Positions 1 through 8,175 are shown, numbered from the stretch's first letter. The stretch: DNA of 15,649 bases from JBCCGE01 sp039029455 (GCA_039029455.1 JBCCGE010000074.1:1-15649); one strand, 5' to 3'. Notes: a model not told the origin generated them from the sequence alone. Numbers and translations: made by a program.

Positions 1-17
1 GCAACGAGTGATTCAAC

Positions 18-1469
18 ATGATCAGAACAGGCGAACAATACCGGGAATCTTTGCGAGACGGACGCGAGGTGTTTATGGACGGCAAGCGCATTGAAGATGT
101 GACAACACATCCACAATTCAAGCCGCTTATCGACATCCGGGCCAGAATCTATGACATGGCCCACGAGCCCGAAACCCAGTCGACCATGTCCTACGAAGAA
201 AATGGTCAACGTTACGCAATCGGTTTGCGATTGCCATTTGAACAGCAGGACTGGATTGATAAGCGACATGCTGTTGATACTGTGATGCACGATATTGGTG
301 GCGTCGTGACTCGCGTCGGCGATGAAACCGTGGGTGAAATGTGGTCGCTCTGGGACGGCGCCGAAATTTTGAACGAAATTGATCCGCGTTTTGCTCAAAA
401 CATCGAACGTCATATCAACACTGCGATCCAAAACGATCCGTTTCATGTGTCCGCAAACACAGACCCTAAAGGTGACCGGTCGAAAAAGCCACAGGAACAG
501 GATCCTGACATGCTCGTGCACGTAGTCAAAGAAACTGATGAAGGCATCATCATTCGTGGCGCGAAGTACGAAACGGCTGCAGCTTACTCCAATCAGGCGT
601 TCCTCAAACCGACAATCGCTAACTGGGGTGACGCATCGATCTCCGATTATGCGCTGGGATGCATCGTCAGGATGAACGCACCGGGGGTTAAGCATATCTG
701 CCGAACAGGGTTTGCCGGGCGGGCACCGGAAAAAGACTATCCGTTATCGAATCGATTTGACGAAGTCGATACCATCATGATTCTGGATAACGTACTGATT
801 CCCTGGGAAGACATCCTTTTTTATCAGCACACTCGCGCAGCCGCCTTTATCCGGACAACGCTACACCGCTATTCGGCGTTTCCGTTCGTGCAGAGGATTC
901 TGACCTATGCCGATATGATGATCGGGGTCGCACTGCACAATGTGCGACAGACAGGATTGGATAAACAGCCTGCCGTACAGGAAAAACTGGCTCAGCTCGC
1001 AGTGTATCGGGAGGGTATCAACGCACATTTGACTGCAGCAATTGCGCTCGGTGAAAAAAGCCCTAACGGGCTGCTGATGCCAAACCAGTCCATGCTTTTC
1101 ACCGGCCGGGTACACGCCTGTTCGAATCTGCCGGCGATGATGCATATCGCTAGAGAACTCTGCGGTGGTCAGATTTGTGTTACTCCCGACTCTGCATCCT
1201 TTGAGGGCGAGGAAACCGGAAAATGGCTGAATAAATTCTATTCCATCAACGAGAACTGGGTTGCCGAAGACCGACGAAAGTTACTGGCTTTCGGTCGCGA
1301 TCTGCTAAATTCAAGTTATGCAGGTCACAGGCTCACATTCCAGTTATTTGCACAATCTCCGCCGTTCGCCCATTTGGCAGCGGTATACCGAAATTTTGGC
1401 TGGGATGGTCCTCTGGACTTCGTAAAAAACGCTGCCGATTTATCGGACAACATAAATATTGCTCACTAG
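18..1469 (+). CDS. HpaB/PvcC-family flavin-dependent monooxygenase, oxygenase component
   Basis: Complete 483-residue protein of the 4-hydroxyphenylacetate 3-hydroxylase oxygenase family. These soluble enzymes use reduced FAD, supplied by a separate flavin reductase, to hydroxylate phenolic or related substrates. The family N-terminus is plain (MIRTGEQYRESLRDGREV, residues 1-18, then a VTTHP block at 28-32). The central part has NTDPKGDRSKKP (148-158), a conserved acyl-CoA-dehydrogenase-like beta region with RGAK at 180-183, and NVLIPWEDI (258-266). The C-terminal helical part carries ARELCGGQ (378-385). The related 4-hydroxybutyryl-CoA dehydratases need cysteine and histidine ligands for a 4Fe-4S cluster. 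No such Cys-x3-Cys near residue 100 is seen, so monooxygenase is preferred. The start is the ATG after a weak GAG. No HpaC-type reductase lies in the window. The substrate is unknown; the RidA, DUF1028 and PhyH genes that follow suggest a catabolic operon. Confidence 0.88.
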   Translation: MIRTGEQYRESLRDGREVFMDGKRIEDVTTHPQFKPLIDIRARIYDMAHEPETQSTMSYEENGQRYAIGLRLPFEQQDWIDKRHAVDTVMHDIGGVVTRVGDETVGEMWSLWDGAEILNEIDPRFAQNIERHINTAIQNDPFHVSANTDPKGDRSKKPQEQDPDMLVHVVKETDEGIIIRGAKYETAAAYSNQAFLKPTIANWGDASISDYALGCIVRMNAPGVKHICRTGFAGRAPEKDYPLSNRFDEVDTIMILDNVLIPWEDILFYQHTRAAAFIRTTLHRYSAFPFVQRILTYADMMIGVALHNVRQTGLDKQPAVQEKLAQLAVYREGINAHLTAAIALGEKSPNGLLMPNQSMLFTGRVHACSNLPAMMHIARELCGGQICVTPDSASFEGEETGKWLNKFYSINENWVAEDRRKLLAFGRDLLNSSYAGHRLTFQLFAQSPPFAHLAAVYRNFGWDGPLDFVKNAADLSDNINIAH

Positions 1470-1491
1470 CTTTTCACCCTCAGAATCCAGC

Positions 1492-1917
1492 ATGGTCCAC
1501 GAAAGATTTCGCAAATTTAATACTAAAGAAACATACCCTAATCAAAAACTGGACAACGACCTTTGTCAGGTCGTAAAAGCTTCAGGTACGATGGTCTTCG
1601 TTCGGGGACAGGTCGGACAGGAGATCGACGGTTTTGAAAGCCTCGCAAACGCGTCGGCCTATGATCAGGCGGATCAGGCCATGCGTAATGTTGATCAGCT
1701 GCTGCGGGAAGCTGGCTCGGATATGAGCCATATCTGTCGCATTCAGGTCTATCTGACCGACCGAGCCTACCGCGACGATGTTTACCAGGCGATCGGCAAG
1801 TGGCTCAAGGGTGTTTTTCCTGTATCAAGCGGTCTGATTGTGGATGGCCTGGCACGTCCGGAAAGGGTCATGGAAATCGAAGCTACGGCGGTTATACCCG
1901 ATCCTTCGGAGTCCTGA
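1492..1917 (+). CDS. ridA: RidA (YjgF/YER057c/UK114) family enamine/imine deaminase
   Basis: Protein of 141 residues from the ATG at 1492. RidA proteins form trimers in the cytosol and hydrolyse reactive enamine/imine intermediates released by PLP enzymes or amine oxidations; catabolic members also act as dedicated deaminases. The family pattern is visible: an early beta strand with VRGQVGQ, a middle DQADQAMRNVDQLLREAG helix, the IQVYLTD strand, and a C-terminal GLARPERVMEIEATAVIP segment in which R-P-E stands near the conserved arginine used for carboxylate binding. A TTG start at 1459 would overlap the upstream monooxygenase by 11 bases, but the ATG gives the normal family N-terminus. It is followed after only 2 bases by the DUF1028 gene, so the two are almost certainly co-translated. 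Its presence implies that the pathway passes through an imine or enamine. Confidence 0.92.
   Translation: MVHERFRKFNTKETYPNQKLDNDLCQVVKASGTMVFVRGQVGQEIDGFESLANASAYDQADQAMRNVDQLLREAGSDMSHICRIQVYLTDRAYRDDVYQAIGKWLKGVFPVSSGLIVDGLARPERVMEIEATAVIPDPSES
1908..1911 (+). promoter_or_regulatory. Ribosome-binding site deciding the GTG start of the DUF1028 gene
   Basis: GGAG lies 8 bases before the GTG at 1920, inside the last codons of the RidA gene. It supports the GTG at 1920 over the longer in-frame extension that reaches back to 1800, and it indicates translational coupling with RidA. Confidence 0.6.
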
Positions 1918-1919
1918 GA

Positions 1920-2597
1920 GTGACGTTTTCCATTGCCGGTCGCTGCGAACAAACCGGTATGTTTGGAGTTGCAATCACAACATCCAGTATCTGTGTTGGC
2001 GCGCGCTGTCCCCATGCTCGGGCTGGCGTCGGTGCGGTAGCTACGCAAAATGTTACTGACCCGTCTCTGGGTCCGGCTATTCTCGATGCTCTGGAAGATG
2101 GCAAGAGTGCAAAAATAGCGCTGGCTTCGGTGATGGAAGGACGCGACAACCTGTCCTATCGGCAACTGACCGTGGTTGATAATAATGGCAACACAGCGTG
2201 TCATACCGGCCAGAACATACTCGGTACAAACGCAGAATCGTCAGGAAACGGCTGCTATGCAGCCGGCAATCTGCTGTCCACCCCGGCGGTCCCGTCAGCG
2301 ATGACTGGATCATTCGATGGCAACAGTCACGAACATCTTGCCGAGCGCCTTCTGCTTGCGATTGAGGCCGGTCTTGAAGCAGGGGGTGAAGAAGGAGACG
2401 TGCACTCTGCAGCGCTGCTGGTCGTGGATCGACAGCCTTTCCCCCTTGTCGATCTGCGGGTGGACTGGTCCGACACGAACCCTCTGGCTGATCTTCGCGG
2501 TCTGTGGTCCGACTATCTGCCACAAATGCACGACTACCTCACGCGCGCTATCGATCCATCCGCGGCCCCTTCGTACGGGGTACCCGGCGACCTCTAG
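1920..2597 (+). CDS. DUF1028 family protein (Ntn-hydrolase-like fold)
   Basis: Protein of 225 residues starting at GTG 1920, chosen because the mature sequence begins with the family signature TFSIAGR, it has a good GGAG, and the upstream in-frame stretch only shadows RidA. DUF1028 proteins start with a short strand ending in S-I-A/V and continue with a G-x-x-G-V-A-x-x-S-x-x-x-V-G-x-x-x-P pattern. Here these are GMFGVAITTSSICVGARCP, then AGVGAVATQN, typical of a proteasome-like Ntn fold. A later GNGCYAAGNLL block and the acidic DVHSAALLVV region also match. The biochemical role is not established; the family is often found beside RidA and amidohydrolase genes, and peptidase or amidase activity has been proposed. 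It sits 2 bases after RidA and 16 bases before the dioxygenase, so it belongs to the same operon. Confidence 0.88.
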   Translation: MTFSIAGRCEQTGMFGVAITTSSICVGARCPHARAGVGAVATQNVTDPSLGPAILDALEDGKSAKIALASVMEGRDNLSYRQLTVVDNNGNTACHTGQNILGTNAESSGNGCYAAGNLLSTPAVPSAMTGSFDGNSHEHLAERLLLAIEAGLEAGGEEGDVHSAALLVVDRQPFPLVDLRVDWSDTNPLADLRGLWSDYLPQMHDYLTRAIDPSAAPSYGVPGDL

Positions 2598-2613
2598 CCG
2601 GCCGCCGATCAGC

Positions 2614-3483
2614 ATGTTGTCAGAAAGACAACAGGATGATTTTCACCGGTATGGATATATCTGTCTGCCGGGTGCGTTGACCAGCGATCAGGTGGAACGA
2701 GCAAAAACTGTGTTCGCTGAATGGGTGGATCAGAGTCGTGATCACAACAGTCCTTTTGGTGAAATGATCGATGGACGCAAGCGTTTTGATCTTGAGAACG
2801 GTCATTCATCAAAAACACCGGCACTGCGGCGTGTGTCGTCACCGGAGGAAGTCTCGACTGCGTACCTGTCGATAGTGAGGGAATCGCCCGCAATCGAAGC
2901 ATTGGCAGACTTGATAGGCCCTGATATCAAGTTCCACCACAGTAAGATTAATGCAAAGCTGCCGGGTGCAACGACATCGGTAAAATTTCACCAGGACTTT
3001 CCATTTACACCCCACAGTAATGACGACCTGATAACGGTCCTGTATTTTCTGGATGATGTCACCGAAGAAAACGGCGCCCTGGAAGTCGTTCCGGGCTCGC
3101 ATCGTGGACCGATACACTCTTTATGGCAGAACGGTCAGTTCACAGGCTCTGTCGCGGCCAAAACCGCGGCAGCTGCGAAGGCACAGGCCACAGTCTGCAC
3201 CGGCCCAGCAGGCAGTGCGTGCCTAATGCACACCCGCTTACTTCATGGATCAGCACCGAATCAATCTTCGAACCCGAGAACACTGTATATTGCGGTTTAC
3301 AGCGCTGCAGATGCGGTGCCGCTATCGCCCAGCCCGGTGCCGTCGCGGTTTTGTGGCGAATTGATCCGTGGTACTGGCGGAAACACGATTCGAACCACAT
3401 CATTCGAAATGGAAATGCCTGAATTACCAACCGGCGCTTCGTTTTTCAGTCAGCAGTCTCGCACCGACTCTCAGTCGGATTAA
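2614..3483 (+). CDS. PhyH (phytanoyl-CoA dioxygenase) family Fe(II)/2-oxoglutarate oxygenase
   Basis: Protein of 289 residues from ATG 2614; the open frame extends upstream to 2317 but that part only overlaps the DUF1028 gene. PhyH enzymes hydroxylate small molecules with O2 and 2-oxoglutarate, releasing succinate and CO2. The N-terminus is typical (FHRYGYICLPGALTSDQVERA, residues 10-30, written here in part). The iron-binding facial triad is visible as H126-Q-D128 in the FHQDFPF strand and H211 in LLHGSAPNQS. R222 in NPRTLY is placed to bind the 2-oxoglutarate carboxylate. ENGALEVVPGSH (152-163) is the conserved loop between them. Length and order match bacterial family members acting on free substrates such as ectoine-like compounds, amines or phosphonates, but the substrate cannot be read from sequence. 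Probable last enzyme of the operon, 7 bases before the regulator. Confidence 0.9.
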   Translation: MLSERQQDDFHRYGYICLPGALTSDQVERAKTVFAEWVDQSRDHNSPFGEMIDGRKRFDLENGHSSKTPALRRVSSPEEVSTAYLSIVRESPAIEALADLIGPDIKFHHSKINAKLPGATTSVKFHQDFPFTPHSNDDLITVLYFLDDVTEENGALEVVPGSHRGPIHSLWQNGQFTGSVAAKTAAAAKAQATVCTGPAGSACLMHTRLLHGSAPNQSSNPRTLYIAVYSAADAVPLSPSPVPSRFCGELIRGTGGNTIRTTSFEMEMPELPTGASFFSQQSRTDSQSD

Positions 3484-3490
3484 ATCTGCT

Positions 3491-4414
3491 GTGCACTTTA
3501 CTCTCAAACAGATCCGGTATTTCGTCGCCGTTGCTGACTGTGGCAGCGTTCACTCTGCAGCTGCACGGGTTCATGTTTCTGCGGCCTCAATTTCCAGTGC
3601 CATCCAGCAACTTGAATCGCAACTCGATCTGCAACTTTTTATTCGGCATCATTCCAAGGGGATGACGCTGACCAGTGACGGAACCAATCTACTGGAGCAG
3701 GCGCGGAATATACTAAACGCGACTCTGCAGTTTGAAAGCATATCGGCGGAGTTGTCCCATGAGTTCGCTGGAAATTACCGGCTGGCATGCCTGCCGCCGC
3801 TGGCGCCGGTTCTGCTCCCAGGACTGTTGTCAGAATTCAAGTCCGGATACCCCAAGGTGCGACTGCAACTTTCCGAAGCCCATCAGGCTGAAATCATACG
3901 AGGCATGATTCAGGGGCGGTTCGATTTTGCGCTGACCTACCAGATGGGAATGACCGATGCGCTTGATTTCTCGCCTCTTGCAACGCTGCCACCGTATGTT
4001 GTCCTGCCGGCAACACACGCTCTCTCGACACAGGCCAGCGTGACAATTCAGCAGTTAATAGACGAACCTTTTGTCATGCTTGATTTACCGCTCAGCCGCG
4101 ACTATTTTGCGTCGCTGTTCAAAAAAGCACAGCTGAGCGCGAATATCGCCTGGGAAACTACGCAACCCGACGTAATGCGGGGTTTGATTGCATCCGGGCA
4201 CGGTTGGGGAATTGCGAACGTTAAACCGATGAACTTTCGCTCAGCCGATGGCAATAAGCTTGCATACATCAAACTTAAAGGCGATTACCCTGCTCTGACG
4301 CTTGGTGTCGCCACCCTCAGCAGTCGTCAGAAAACACGCACTATGCAGGCGTTTATTGACTACTGCGTTTCCCGCGTCGACACATCGGGATTACCCGGAA
4401 TGCTGGCCGACTGA
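3491..4414 (+). CDS. LysR-type transcriptional regulator
   Basis: Protein of 307 residues from GTG 3491, which gives a normal LysR N-terminus (HFTLKQIRYFVAVADCGSV). A longer in-frame reading from 3368 only overlaps the dioxygenase. The winged helix-turn-helix spans about residues 1-60, with the recognition helix in ARVHVSAASISSAIQQLESQL and the QLFIRHHSKGMTLTSDG wing. The substrate-binding domain runs from about residue 92 to 300, ending with a helix rich in R and F. It is the last gene of the rightward series, 7 bases after the dioxygenase, and it converges with the leftward B12 operon 14 bases further on. It most likely senses a metabolite of the upstream catabolic pathway. Whether it acts on the region 1 operon, whose promoter is outside the window, or on the leftward operon cannot be decided here. 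The Shine-Dalgarno is weak. Confidence 0.93.
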   Translation: MHFTLKQIRYFVAVADCGSVHSAAARVHVSAASISSAIQQLESQLDLQLFIRHHSKGMTLTSDGTNLLEQARNILNATLQFESISAELSHEFAGNYRLACLPPLAPVLLPGLLSEFKSGYPKVRLQLSEAHQAEIIRGMIQGRFDFALTYQMGMTDALDFSPLATLPPYVVLPATHALSTQASVTIQQLIDEPFVMLDLPLSRDYFASLFKKAQLSANIAWETTQPDVMRGLIASGHGWGIANVKPMNFRSADGNKLAYIKLKGDYPALTLGVATLSSRQKTRTMQAFIDYCVSRVDTSGLPGMLAD

Positions 4415-4428
4415 CGTCATTCAAAAGA

Positions 4429-5211
4429 CTATGTTTCTGTTCCGGAGTGCGTATCCTGAAGACGCACCCTCAAGTCGTCCAGACCCCTAGAGAGATGTGC
4501 GAAATGCCCACTATCAGTGTTGTGTGTGAGCAGTTGTTCGTTAAGTCCGCCTTTTGTTGTCAGCTCCGAAATCGCTTCAGTGAAACATCCCGGACGATCT
4601 TTTTCTATGGAATTGATAAATCCCCGTACCAACATCGCTACGTATTGCTCCGCTGATGCATCGTTTCCGGTGTGTGCTCCCAGCCACCGACTGACTACTT
4701 CGAGCTGCTTCACCACGGTTGATAAAATTGCTGTCGCTGCAAAATGATCGTTGATACCCTCCTCGCTTTGAATCGTAAGCACCTCATTTTCGTCGCCGAA
4801 TAGATATGACAACAAGCGCGATTGTGGATACACCGGCAACGGACAGTGGCCGTCGTTTATAAATGGCAACGGGACAGTCACACATACGGTATCGGCCGGA
4901 GCAACCAACGGTCTTAAATCGGCAAGGGTAATCCCCGCCATCGCACTAACAATGCTGTGCGCTGGCCGAAAACTCAATGAAGGTAGAACATCACGAGCCT
5001 GACCTTCAAGAAGGCATAGGAATACAATGTCAGATCGATCCAGCACAACCTGATTCTCTGCTGCCGACACATTTCGATATTCTGATGTCAGTCCGGATGA
5101 CACATTCGCGCTGCGATGTGAGACCACGATATCAGCGCTATCGAACCGTCGTGCAATCGACCGCACCATCGGCGCTGCAATTTTTCCAGTTCCCAGAAAA
5201 CCGATTTTCAT
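4429..5211 (-). CDS. ProC-like NAD(P)-binding oxidoreductase (pyrroline-5-carboxylate reductase superfamily)
   Basis: Protein of 260 residues. The N-terminal Rossmann fold starts at once with KIGFLGTGKIAAPMVRSI (residues 2-19), a G-x-G-x-I-A pattern of ProC-type enzymes, followed by a strand ending in SHRS (31-34), which favours NADP binding. DIVFLCLLEGQ (61-71) and SAMAGITLADL (89-99) are the later strands of the fold, and the C-terminal helical domain contains ELTTKGGLNEQLL (216-228), the counterpart of the P5C reductase T-x-G-G-x-T motif. ProC enzymes reduce a cyclic imine next to a carboxylate. This is probably a divergent member acting on a related imine or an amino acid rather than the housekeeping ProC. 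It is the last gene of the leftward operon, 22 bases after the B12 protein, so it likely acts on the mutase product. Confidence 0.75.
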   Translation of the reverse strand: MKIGFLGTGKIAAPMVRSIARRFDSADIVVSHRSANVSSGLTSEYRNVSAAENQVVLDRSDIVFLCLLEGQARDVLPSLSFRPAHSIVSAMAGITLADLRPLVAPADTVCVTVPLPFINDGHCPLPVYPQSRLLSYLFGDENEVLTIQSEEGINDHFAATAILSTVVKQLEVVSRWLGAHTGNDASAEQYVAMLVRGFINSIEKDRPGCFTEAISELTTKGGLNEQLLTHNTDSGHFAHLSRGLDDLRVRLQDTHSGTET

Positions 5212-5233
5212 AACCCAAGCACCACCCGGAAGC

Positions 5234-7000
5234 TCAATTCATCAGTCGTTCAAGTGCAGGCAGCATATCGACCATACTGTGACATACAACCGCTCCTTGC
5301 TCGGTCAGTTCGGAGCTGACATCGACAGGAAGCGAATCATCCGAGTCTTCCGGGATTTGATTGAGTTGTCCGCCGATCAGAACGGGCACCGTCAAGCCAC
5401 GCTCCTCGAGCTCATCAGAAAGAGTGCTATAGTAATGAAGCGCCACTCCGTTGTATGTTGAGAGAGCGACAGCGTCAGCCTGTGTCTTTTCGGCAAGAGC
5501 AGCCAACCCGACAGGATCTGCTGATATACCGCCGTCGATCACGCGCACCCCAAATTTCAACATCACTCCATCAAGCACCCGCTTGGCATGTTCATGCACA
5601 TCCGTAGTGGCGGTAATCAGCGTCAGCTGCTTCCAGTCACAGACAGCGTCACTCTGATTCTTCAGAAGTTCAAACTGTGAACAAATCTGGGCGTCGATCT
5701 CTCGCGTCGAATCACTCGGGACCGGATGGTAGCCAGGCAACTCATCGTGTCTTTGATTCCGATCCGGTCCAAAAAGTGATTCAAGTCGTTTTCCACCTAT
5801 ACGTCGAATCGCAAGCATCATCTCCACTGGATTGGAGGTGTCGATACCCGCTTCCGAAAACCCGTGCCGCACCGCCTCAAAAAACAGCTGACCACCTCGC
5901 ACCAGATTATCGGTAACAGGATCAACAACGGACAGATCGAACATGCGCGCGTATTCGTCGGCCCGGTCGCACATGCGCTGTGCAAAGCTCTGAGCGTCAA
6001 TAATCTCTTCGAGGTCGGGAATGCGTTGATTTTCCGTAACCGGCACCGGATTAATCGCGTGTCCGCTGGGTTGTAGAAATTGTGCCGCAATATCAATACT
6101 CAGATAACGTCCCAGAGCCGCGTAATTTTCCGCGTTGCTCCCCAAGTAGCTTGTAGTATTTCCGTATACCATGCTGCCCGGATTATCATTGATACGAGCC
6201 AGAGCACGCTGGGATGCCAGCCTCAGCAGAGGCGTGGAGTGATGATGTCCGTAACAATGGGTCACACAACCACCGAGTAAGTCCTCGACAATATATTTTT
6301 CAAGCAATGCGGCACCCATGACGCAGGCTGCGTCTTCAAAAACACCGGCAAATCCATCGTCCAGATTTGAATGCACCATCACTGTCTGCGGTTGACTGGA
6401 CATCAGCACAATCGCTTTCAGCGTCTCAGTGGTCGAGCAAACGTCGTCCGTGCCTTCAGGTAGTCGGAAAGTAAAGTACTGCCCAAGGTTTCCGATCACG
6501 GTCGAACCGGCAGAAAGTGCGGCCTGGGTATTCTCGAGCGCAGCGGGAAACCCCAACAAAAAGTCTCCGAAATGCGCGGCAACAGGCGCGGCATTGGTAA
6601 CATCGCAGAACGAGTCGATATCATCGAGAATCAGGCCGGTCCCACGAAGTTTCCCTGCTCTCACTGAACGCGGATACCCCATCGACCAGTCGAGACACAG
6701 TCCTATCCGATCCAGTGGATCACCCTTACTATTGGTGCTGTCAAATAATGTCCGAAAAGCATCAAGTGATTTTTGCTTTTCCCTGAAGCCCATATGTGCA
6801 TGTCGCATAATACGGCCGGACGACGACTGCATGGATTTGTAGGTAAACTCGTCCGGCACCTTGTAATAGTCCAGAAAAGCACTGCGACCGACGGTCCAGT
6901 CCTTCGCCATGCGTCGGCCCTCGTCAACCAGTGACCCGGTATCGGGAAGTTCTGTTTCAGGCAGAACGACTTCCCGGGAGCACGCCGCATCAACACTCAT
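5234..7000 (-). CDS. Cobalamin-binding mutase-like protein (substrate unknown)
   Basis: Protein of 588 residues from the ATG at 7000, which overlaps the stop of the upstream deacylase as ATGA; an in-frame GTG at 7051 would add 17 residues but lacks this coupling. The last 120 or so residues form a Rossmann-like B12-binding domain. D467-V-H469-E-H-A472 stands where the D-x-H-x-x-G motif supplies the lower axial histidine. A serine in ALSTYNG and a GG in VLIGGQLN match the remaining nucleotide-tail contacts. The motif glycine is alanine here. The first 430 residues look like a catalytic domain of alternating strands and helices, with VIGNLGQYF, a THCYGHHH cluster (247-254) and a GHAINPVPVTE block. 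It resembles carbon-skeleton or amino mutases of the glutamate mutase / aminomutase kind in layout, but I do not recognise the exact family. A methyltransferase role is possible. Confidence 0.72.
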   Translation of the reverse strand: MSVDAACSREVVLPETELPDTGSLVDEGRRMAKDWTVGRSAFLDYYKVPDEFTYKSMQSSSGRIMRHAHMGFREKQKSLDAFRTLFDSTNSKGDPLDRIGLCLDWSMGYPRSVRAGKLRGTGLILDDIDSFCDVTNAAPVAAHFGDFLLGFPAALENTQAALSAGSTVIGNLGQYFTFRLPEGTDDVCSTTETLKAIVLMSSQPQTVMVHSNLDDGFAGVFEDAACVMGAALLEKYIVEDLLGGCVTHCYGHHHSTPLLRLASQRALARINDNPGSMVYGNTTSYLGSNAENYAALGRYLSIDIAAQFLQPSGHAINPVPVTENQRIPDLEEIIDAQSFAQRMCDRADEYARMFDLSVVDPVTDNLVRGGQLFFEAVRHGFSEAGIDTSNPVEMMLAIRRIGGKRLESLFGPDRNQRHDELPGYHPVPSDSTREIDAQICSQFELLKNQSDAVCDWKQLTLITATTDVHEHAKRVLDGVMLKFGVRVIDGGISADPVGLAALAEKTQADAVALSTYNGVALHYYSTLSDELEERGLTVPVLIGGQLNQIPEDSDDSLPVDVSSELTEQGAVVCHSMVDMLPALERLMN

Positions 7001-8175
7001 TCCGTTCGCACCAGCATGCGGTCTATGAGTTTTTCCAGAAACCGGTCGCACTTCGCAAGCTCATCGCGATGAATGAATTCATCCGGCTTGTGACCCTGAT
7101 CCATGGATCCGGGCCCACACACAACCGTCGGTACATGCAGACGTTTCTGGAAAGACCCGGCCTCAGTTCCGAACGATAGTTTTACAAAATCATCGGTCGA
7201 CAGCAGGGACTGCACAAATCGCACCACCTCTTCTTCCGGATGAACTTCCAAAGCCGGGTACTGGTTGAATACGTCTATATTGATTGATGCCTGCGGAAAC
7301 TGACCGCGATAGTCGGACACAATTTCATCAGCCTTGCGTTTTATCAGCGCCAGCAGAGCCTCCGGATTGTCTGCTTCTATATTGCGAATCTCAAACAAAA
7401 ACTCGCAGTGCCTGGGAATTATATTAAGGGCAGTTCCGCCTTCGATAGTGCCGACATGCAGGGTGGTATACGGTACGCTGTAGTGATCGTCAGACGCTCC
7501 ATTTTCAACAAGGGTTTGCTGAATTTTTTGAATTTCCGAGATCACTTCGCTCGCCAGATAAATCGCGTTTAATCCCTGATTAGCCAGTGCTGAATGCGCC
7601 TCAACGCCATGACATTTACAAACACCACCTAGTTTTCCCTTGTGTGCGATCCCAACACGCATTTCCGTTGGCTCACCCACAATGCAGATAGCTGGCAACC
7701 GTGTACTGTCCTGCAGTTCATCGATCATGCGTTGCACACCCACACAGCCAATTTCCTCATCGTATGAGAACGCAAGATGCAGAGGTCTGACAAGTTCACG
7801 ATCGACCAGATCAGGCAGCGCGGCAAGAACACATGCGATAAATCCTTTCATATCAGTTGTGCCGCGACCGTAAAGGCAACCAAGCTTTTCTGTCATCACA
7901 AATGGATCGACTGTCCAGTCCTGACCGTCAACAGGTACCACATCGGTATGACCTGAGAGCATGATGCCCCGTTCTTTCGAGTCCCCGATAACCGCGTACA
8001 GATTCGCCTTTGAGCGCGAATCGTTATGGGTTAAGGATGAGCGAACCCCCAATGCCGAAAGATAATCACGAATGTAGTCAATCAGCTCAAGATTACTGTT
8101 CCGACTCACAGTGGCAAACCCCACGAGGTCTGAAAGAATGTGTTCACTGCGGGTTCGCATGCTGTCAAGAGTCAT
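6997..8175 (-). CDS. argE: ArgE-like M20 family deacylase (acetylornithine deacetylase type)
   Basis: Protein of 392 residues of the M20 metallopeptidase family, which removes N-acyl groups from amino acids with a two-zinc centre. The ligands are visible in order: H76 in LSGHTDVVPVDG, D108 in GRGTTDMKGF, the catalytic/ligand pair E140-E141 in SYDEEIGCVG, E168 in VGEPTEM, and H362 in GHKPDEF. The dimerisation lid domain carries the transition-state histidine H194 in EAHSAL. Length and motifs match acetylornithine deacetylase, including the GTEAGSF block near 336. An ATG at 8160 is an alternative start. The gene overlaps the next one by four bases (ATGA), and the three-gene operon argues for a catabolic deacylase that feeds the B12 protein rather than for arginine biosynthesis. 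No other arginine genes are present. Confidence 0.88.
   Translation of the reverse strand: MTLDSMRTRSEHILSDLVGFATVSRNSNLELIDYIRDYLSALGVRSSLTHNDSRSKANLYAVIGDSKERGIMLSGHTDVVPVDGQDWTVDPFVMTEKLGCLYGRGTTDMKGFIACVLAALPDLVDRELVRPLHLAFSYDEEIGCVGVQRMIDELQDSTRLPAICIVGEPTEMRVGIAHKGKLGGVCKCHGVEAHSALANQGLNAIYLASEVISEIQKIQQTLVENGASDDHYSVPYTTLHVGTIEGGTALNIIPRHCEFLFEIRNIEADNPEALLALIKRKADEIVSDYRGQFPQASINIDVFNQYPALEVHPEEEVVRFVQSLLSTDDFVKLSFGTEAGSFQKRLHVPTVVCGPGSMDQGHKPDEFIHRDELAKCDRFLEKLIDRMLVRTE

Noticed and set aside
18..1469. 4-hydroxybutyryl-CoA dehydratase (iron-sulfur) as the identity of the first gene
   Set aside because: The cysteine and histidine cluster ligands expected of that branch are not visible, so the flavin monooxygenase branch fits better.
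2077..2523. Leftward open frame of 148 codons opposite the DUF1028 gene
   Set aside because: It lies fully antisense to a well-recognised gene, shows no family resemblance and is of a composition typical of a shadow frame.
2317..2613. Possible fusion of an N-terminal domain to the PhyH dioxygenase
   Set aside because: The extra 99 codons overlap the DUF1028 gene in another frame and do not resemble a domain; the ATG at 2614 gives the normal family start.
6429..6842. Rightward open frame of 137 codons inside the B12-protein gene
   Set aside because: Antisense shadow; serine- and arginine-rich with no recognisable domain or ribosome-binding site.
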